54,642 nucleotides of DNA from Micromonospora sp. BL4 (GTDB lineage Bacteria > Actinomycetota > Actinomycetes > Mycobacteriales > Micromonosporaceae). The notes below the pieces were generated by a model. It was not told the DNA's origin. It was given only the letters and a program-made list of their open reading frames with translations, and made no database searches. Positions within the stretch are counted from its first letter, which is position 1. Each line of letters opens with the position of its first letter. Positions 49,425-54,642 of the stretch are shown here, piece by piece. The DNA is taken from assembly GCF_003667505.1 (NCBI RefSeq), contig NZ_RCVJ01000099.1:1-54642 (forward strand). Direction: 5' to 3'. Made by a program: the position numbers and the translations under genes.

Positions 49425-49580
49425 CCCTGCGCGCCGAAGCCGCCTCCGGGCCGCCGGCGCCCGCCGCTGATCACTTCCGGACGGGGCAGTCAATCGTCCG
49501 CCGACGTCCTAGAGTCGCGATTGAGCTGCGTGGATGTCGTGATCTACGGAGCCGCCACGTTCACCTGTCGAAGGGACAGC

Positions 49581-50468
49581 ATGCGACTCTCCCGGAAACG
49601 TCCCATCCTCGCCGCAGCGCTCGCGCTGACCGCCGCGACGCTCGGAGCGCTGGCCGCAGCCCCACCAGTGCAGGCCAAGGCGCCGCAGTCCGGCTCGCTG
49701 GCCGTCACCGGCGATCCGGATGACCCGGTCAGCGAAGGCCGGAGCTACTCGTTCGCCACGGCGGCCGGGGACGGCTTCAACGTCTGGGGCACCGCGAACC
49801 ACCTCACCGTCCAGGTCTTCGACCCGCCCGCCGGGCCCTGGACGATCGACCTGAGCGCGCCGGTCGGTCAGCCGCTGACCGTCGGCACCTACACCGGCGC
49901 CACCGAGTATCTCTACGAGAGCCCGCTGCCCGGGATCGCGCTGAGCGGCAACGACCGGTTCTGCACGAACGGGCAGACCGGCTCGTTCACCGTCACGGAC
50001 ATCTCCTGGGGCCCCCACGGCTACCTGGAACGGTTCGACGCCACGTTCGAACAGCGCTGCAACTACAGCACCGGCTCGGCCCGCGGCGAGGTGCACGTCG
50101 CCAACCCACCGGCGCCGCCGGTGCTCGCCGTCGGCGTGCAGGTCGCCACCTCGGGCACGATCGACACCCGCACCGACGAAGCGACGGTGCGCGGCACCGT
50201 GACCTGCACCGCACCGGCCACCGTCTACGTCGAGGGCGGCATGACCCAGACGTGGCACGGCAGGCGCGCCGAAGGACTCGTCCGGGCTGAGGTGGCCTGC
50301 ACTCCGGGCGCCCCGGTCGCCTGGACCACGAGCTCACCCTCGTTCACCTCCACCCCGTTCCGGAAGGGTGACGTCGAGGTGACCGCCAATGCCAGCTCGT
50401 ACGACACCACGTACGACATCTTCGTCAGCGACTCCGCGACCGCGACGGTCAGCCTGAGGCGGCGCTGA
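49581..50468 (+). CDS. Secreted protein of unknown function with Ig-like repeats
   Basis: This 295-residue protein has a clear signal peptide ([20 protein letters not shown], cleavage likely after PPVQA near 32). AAGGGA is about 7 nt upstream of ATG 49581. The mature part is beta-rich and looks like two Ig-like domains separated by PPAPP near residue 175. Cysteine pairs occur in FCTN...RCNY and VTCT...VACT. No catalytic motif or cell-wall anchor is seen. I cannot name its family. It lies alone in a 156-bp and 82-bp bounded region. Confidence 0.8.
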   Translation: MRLSRKRPILAAALALTAATLGALAAAPPVQAKAPQSGSLAVTGDPDDPVSEGRSYSFATAAGDGFNVWGTANHLTVQVFDPPAGPWTIDLSAPVGQPLTVGTYTGATEYLYESPLPGIALSGNDRFCTNGQTGSFTVTDISWGPHGYLERFDATFEQRCNYSTGSARGEVHVANPPAPPVLAVGVQVATSGTIDTRTDEATVRGTVTCTAPATVYVEGGMTQTWHGRRAEGLVRAEVACTPGAPVAWTTSSPSFTSTPFRKGDVEVTANASSYDTTYDIFVSDSATATVSLRRR

Positions 50469-50538
50469 TCCGGCGCCCGGCCCAGGCCCGTGCGGCCTGG
50501 GCCGGGGTGACCGCCCGGCGCATCCGGTCGGGGCTGGT

Positions 50539-50550
50539 TATGGTCGTCGG

Positions 50551-50553
<3 letters not shown>
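50539..50553 (+). promoter_or_regulatory. Leaderless-type promoter of the thioredoxin-domain gene
   Basis: TATGGT at 50539-50544 lies 6 nt before GTG 50551. There is no ribosome binding site. Confidence 0.45.
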
Positions 50554-52587
<2,034 letters not shown>

Positions 52588-52661
52588 GCGTGCCGCCGAT
52601 TGCCCGGCGTAGCGGTCCGCGAGGTCGCCCCCGCCCGAGGCCGGCACCCACGGCGGCACGC
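52588..52661 (+). terminator. Inverted repeat after the thioredoxin-domain gene
   Basis: Perfect 11-bp arms GCGTGCCGCCG (52588-52598) and complement (52651-52661) begin directly after the stop codon and enclose 52 nt. It may act as a weak terminator. The rest of the 145-bp gap holds only the purK promoter. Confidence 0.4.
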
Positions 52662-52717
52662 GAACGGGTCGACGGCGGGAGCGCCGGCCCTGCGGGTGGC
52701 CGCGCCGACGGCCCGGA

Positions 52718-52735
52718 TAGGCTGGCCGCGCTATG
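52718..52735 (+). promoter_or_regulatory. Promoter of purK-purE
   Basis: TAGGCT at 52718-52723 ends 9 nt before ATG 52733. There is no ribosome site, so the transcript is leaderless or nearly so. Confidence 0.45.
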
Positions 52736-53908
52736 GATTCCCGTACCGGTCTGCCTGTTGTCGGCATGGTGGGTGGCGGCCAGCTGGCCCGGATGACCCA
52801 CCAGGCCGCGATCGCCCTCGGCCAGTCACTGCGCGTACTCGCGGTCGCCCCCGACGACGGCGCGGCGCTGGTCGCCGCCGACGTCCAGTACGGCGACCAC
52901 ACCGACCTGGCCGCGCTGCGCACCTTCGCCAAGGGCTGCGACGTGGTCACCTTCGACCACGAGCACGTGCCCACCGAGCACATCCGCACGCTGGCCGCGG
53001 AGGGCGTCACCCTGTACCCGCCGGCGGAAGCGCTGGTGCACGCCCAGGACAAGCAGGTCATGCGGGAACGCCTCACCGAGCTGGGCGCGCCCAACCCCGC
53101 GTGGCGGCCAGTCAGTGAGCCCGCCGACCTGATCGCCTTCGGGGAGCAGGTCGGCTGGCCGGTGGTGCTCAAAGCGGCCCGGGGTGGCTACGACGGCCGT
53201 GGAGTCTGGATGGTCGACGACGCCACCCAGGCCACCGAGCTGGCGCGAACCCTGCTCGCCGGCGGCACGCGGCTGATCGTCGAGGAACGGGTGCCACTGC
53301 TGCGGGAGCTGGCCGTGCAGGTGGCCCGCTCGCCGTTCGGCCAGGTGGCCGCGTACCCGGTGGTCGAGACGGTGCAGCGGGACGGCATCAACGTGGAGGT
53401 GCTCGCCCCGGCGCCCGGCCTGGACGAGGAGCTGGCGGTCGCCGCCCAGCAGCTCGCCATCGACCTGGCCACCGCGCTCGGCGTGATCGGCCTGCTCGCC
53501 GTGGAACTCTTCGAGGTGCGCGACGCGGCCGGCCGCCCGGCGATCGTGGTCAACGAGCTGGCGATGCGTCCGCACAACTCCGGGCACTGGACCATCGAGG
53601 GGGCCCGGACCTCCCAGTTCGAGCAGCACCTGCGGGCGGTCCTGGACTACCCGATGGGTGACACCGCGCTGGCCGCCCCCGTCGTGGTGATGGCGAACGT
53701 GCTCGGCGGCGAGCCGGGCGGGATGTCGATCGACGAACGGCTGCACCACCTCTTCGCGGCCGAGCCGGGGGCCAAGGTGCACCTCTACGGCAAGCAGGTG
53801 CGGCCCGGCCGCAAGATCGGGCACGTCACGGTGCTCGGCGACGACCTGGACGACGTACGGGCGCGGGCCGTGCGTGCCGCGCGCTGGCTGCGCGAGGGCC
53901 ATGAGTGA
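52733..53908 (+). CDS. purK: 5-(carboxyamino)imidazole ribonucleotide synthase PurK
   Basis: This ATP-grasp enzyme of purine synthesis converts AIR, bicarbonate and ATP to N5-CAIR, the substrate of PurE. The 391-residue protein starts with the nucleotide-binding [11 protein letters not shown]. It has the ATP-grasp signatures [15 protein letters not shown] (about 145-159), LLAVELFEV and the metal-binding [18 protein letters not shown]. Length is normal. It is coupled to purE downstream, but the junction holds a short duplicated GTGAGC with 30 bp between copies. Confidence 0.96.
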   Translation: MDSRTGLPVVGMVGGGQLARMTHQAAIALGQSLRVLAVAPDDGAALVAADVQYGDHTDLAALRTFAKGCDVVTFDHEHVPTEHIRTLAAEGVTLYPPAEALVHAQDKQVMRERLTELGAPNPAWRPVSEPADLIAFGEQVGWPVVLKAARGGYDGRGVWMVDDATQATELARTLLAGGTRLIVEERVPLLRELAVQVARSPFGQVAAYPVVETVQRDGINVEVLAPAPGLDEELAVAAQQLAIDLATALGVIGLLAVELFEVRDAAGRPAIVVNELAMRPHNSGHWTIEGARTSQFEQHLRAVLDYPMGDTALAAPVVVMANVLGGEPGGMSIDERLHHLFAAEPGAKVHLYGKQVRPGRKIGHVTVLGDDLDDVRARAVRAARWLREGHE

Positions 53909-53940
53909 GCCGCACGGGCGCGAACGATGAGGGAGCCGCA

Positions 53941-54432
53941 GTGAGCACGGTCGGGTTGATCATGGGCAGCGACTCGGACTGGCCGACCATGCGGGCCGCC
54001 GCCGAGGTGCTGGACGACTTCGGGGTGCCGTACGAGGTCCGGGTGATCTCGGCCCACCGGACTCCGGTCGCGATGATCGAGTACGGCCGCGACGCCGCCG
54101 ACCGGGGCCTCAAGGTGATCATCGCTGGCGCCGGTGGGGCCGCCGCGCTGCCCGGCATGGTCGCCTCGGTGACCCCGCTGCCGGTGATCGGCGTGCCGGT
54201 GCCGCTGAAGCACCTCGACGGCATGGACTCGCTGCTCTCCATCGTGCAGATGCCGGCCGGGATCCCGGTGGCCACCGTGTCGATCGGCAACGCCCGCAAC
54301 GCCGGCCTGCTCGCCGTGCGGATCCTCGGCGCGGCCGACGAGCACCTGCGCGCCAAGATGGCGACCTACCAGCAGGATCTGGAGCAGCTGGTAGCCGCCA
54401 AGGAAGCCGCTCTCCAGGCGACTCTCAGCTGA
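53941..54432 (+). CDS. purE: N5-CAIR mutase PurE
   Basis: PurE class I rearranges N5-CAIR to CAIR. The 163-residue protein has the substrate loop GSDSDWPTM near the N-terminus, the catalytic SAHRTP with its His, and [13 protein letters not shown] take GTG 53941 ([15 protein letters not shown]), the normal family N-terminus. An in-frame GTG at 53905 overlaps the purK stop and would add 12 residues. GGGAGCC lies upstream of 53941. A tandem repeat and a long inverted repeat follow the gene. Confidence 0.96.
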   Translation: MSTVGLIMGSDSDWPTMRAAAEVLDDFGVPYEVRVISAHRTPVAMIEYGRDAADRGLKVIIAGAGGAAALPGMVASVTPLPVIGVPVPLKHLDGMDSLLSIVQMPAGIPVATVSIGNARNAGLLAVRILGAADEHLRAKMATYQQDLEQLVAAKEAALQATLS

Positions 54433-54452
54433 TCGCTGCCCTTGTCCGGGCT

Positions 54453-54502
54453 GGCCGTGGGGTGTTGGCCGTGGGTTGTTGGCCGTGGGTTTCGGCCGTG
54501 GG
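54453..54502 (+). repeat. Short tandem repeat, four copies of GGCCGTGGG
   Basis: GGCCGTGGG starts at 54453, 54467, 54481 and 54494, a unit of 13-14 bp with TTGTT-type spacers. It lies between purE and the long inverted repeat and shows no coding signal. Confidence 0.8.
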
Positions 54503-54575
54503 GGTTTCGGGGGGAGCCCGCCCGCTCCGGGCGGTCAGGCTTGATCCCTCCGCGGGCGGGCTCCCCCCGAAACCC
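54502..54575 (+). terminator. Long perfect inverted repeat downstream of purE
   Basis: Arms 54502-54525 and 54552-54575 (24 bp, core GGGGGGAGCCCGCCCG) are perfectly complementary around 26 nt. It starts 70 bp after purE and can form a very stable hairpin, so it may end the purK-purE transcript. No T-run follows. The last 67 bases of the window hold nothing I can identify. Confidence 0.6.
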
Positions 54576-54642
54576 TGTGCTCCGCCGGGTCCGCCCGGGT
54601 GTCGCGGTCTTGCCGGTTATGCCCCACGTCGGGTCACCGGCC

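Noticed and set aside
54453..54502. CRISPR array from the repeated GGCCGTGGG
   Set aside because: Repeats of 9 bp with 4-5 bp spacers are far too short, and there are no cas genes.

Overview
The window is very GC-rich, with almost every third codon position G or C. It uses many GTG starts and a few TTG starts, and it carries mycothiol chemistry (mca), a DivIC/FtsB-like divisome gene and typical actinobacterial neighbourhoods. I read it as a chromosomal core segment of an actinobacterium, most likely of the Micromonosporaceae (Micromonospora or a relative). The family placement is inference from gene order and the style of the intergenic repeats. I see no phage, insertion sequence, CRISPR array, rRNA or biosynthetic cluster.

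Positions 1-15.2 kb hold the block known from other actinobacteria around mfd and eno: mfd, a SurA-like lipoprotein, mazG, a DUF885 peptidase-like gene, the minus-strand pair nudC/lipoprotein, eno, a DivIC/FtsB-like gene, DUF501, an ArgA-type acetyltransferase, an exported esterase on the minus strand, an ArsR-like regulator and ppx/gppA. At 15.4-19 kb come an autoregulated-looking PadR gene with its HAAS-type membrane partner, a small membrane-anchored protein, a dienelactone hydrolase and a family 5 uracil-DNA glycosylase. At 19-23.5 kb lies a five-gene membrane cassette (DUF4129, small membrane protein, MoxR ATPase, DUF58, small membrane protein). At 23.6-29.5 kb are a type II NADH dehydrogenase, a large polytopic membrane protein, tRNA-Leu(UAA) (the bldA-type tRNA), two tandem Bax-inhibitor-1/YccA paralogues and a small unknown gene.

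From 29.6 kb to 52.6 kb the layout resembles the M. tuberculosis fadA3 - Rv1075c - cbs - metB - greA - Rv1081c - mca - Rv1083 - Rv1084 neighbourhood as I recall it. Here it is expanded with a second SGNH hydrolase, an HtrA-like protease, a GNAT, RNase Z, MsrA, a HIT protein, a secreted beta-propeller, an amidase, ilvA and a GGDEF-EAL protein. The window ends with purK-purE. Recurring themes are transsulfuration and thiol metabolism (cbs, metB, mca, msrA), nucleotide clean-up (mazG, nudC, udg) and cell-envelope proteins.

Three things go beyond ordinary annotation. (1) Upstream of RNase Z there is about 245 nt of highly structured leader with its own strong promoter, a 19-codon leader ORF at the 5' end, and alternative hairpins that could pair with the leader ORF or hide the rnz ribosome binding site. 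(2) There are several families of intergenic palindromic elements, including two copies that share fixed boxes but have different, self-complementary middle segments. (3) About a dozen genes share a TANNNT -10 box placed 6-9 nt before ATG/GTG, the signature of leaderless transcripts.
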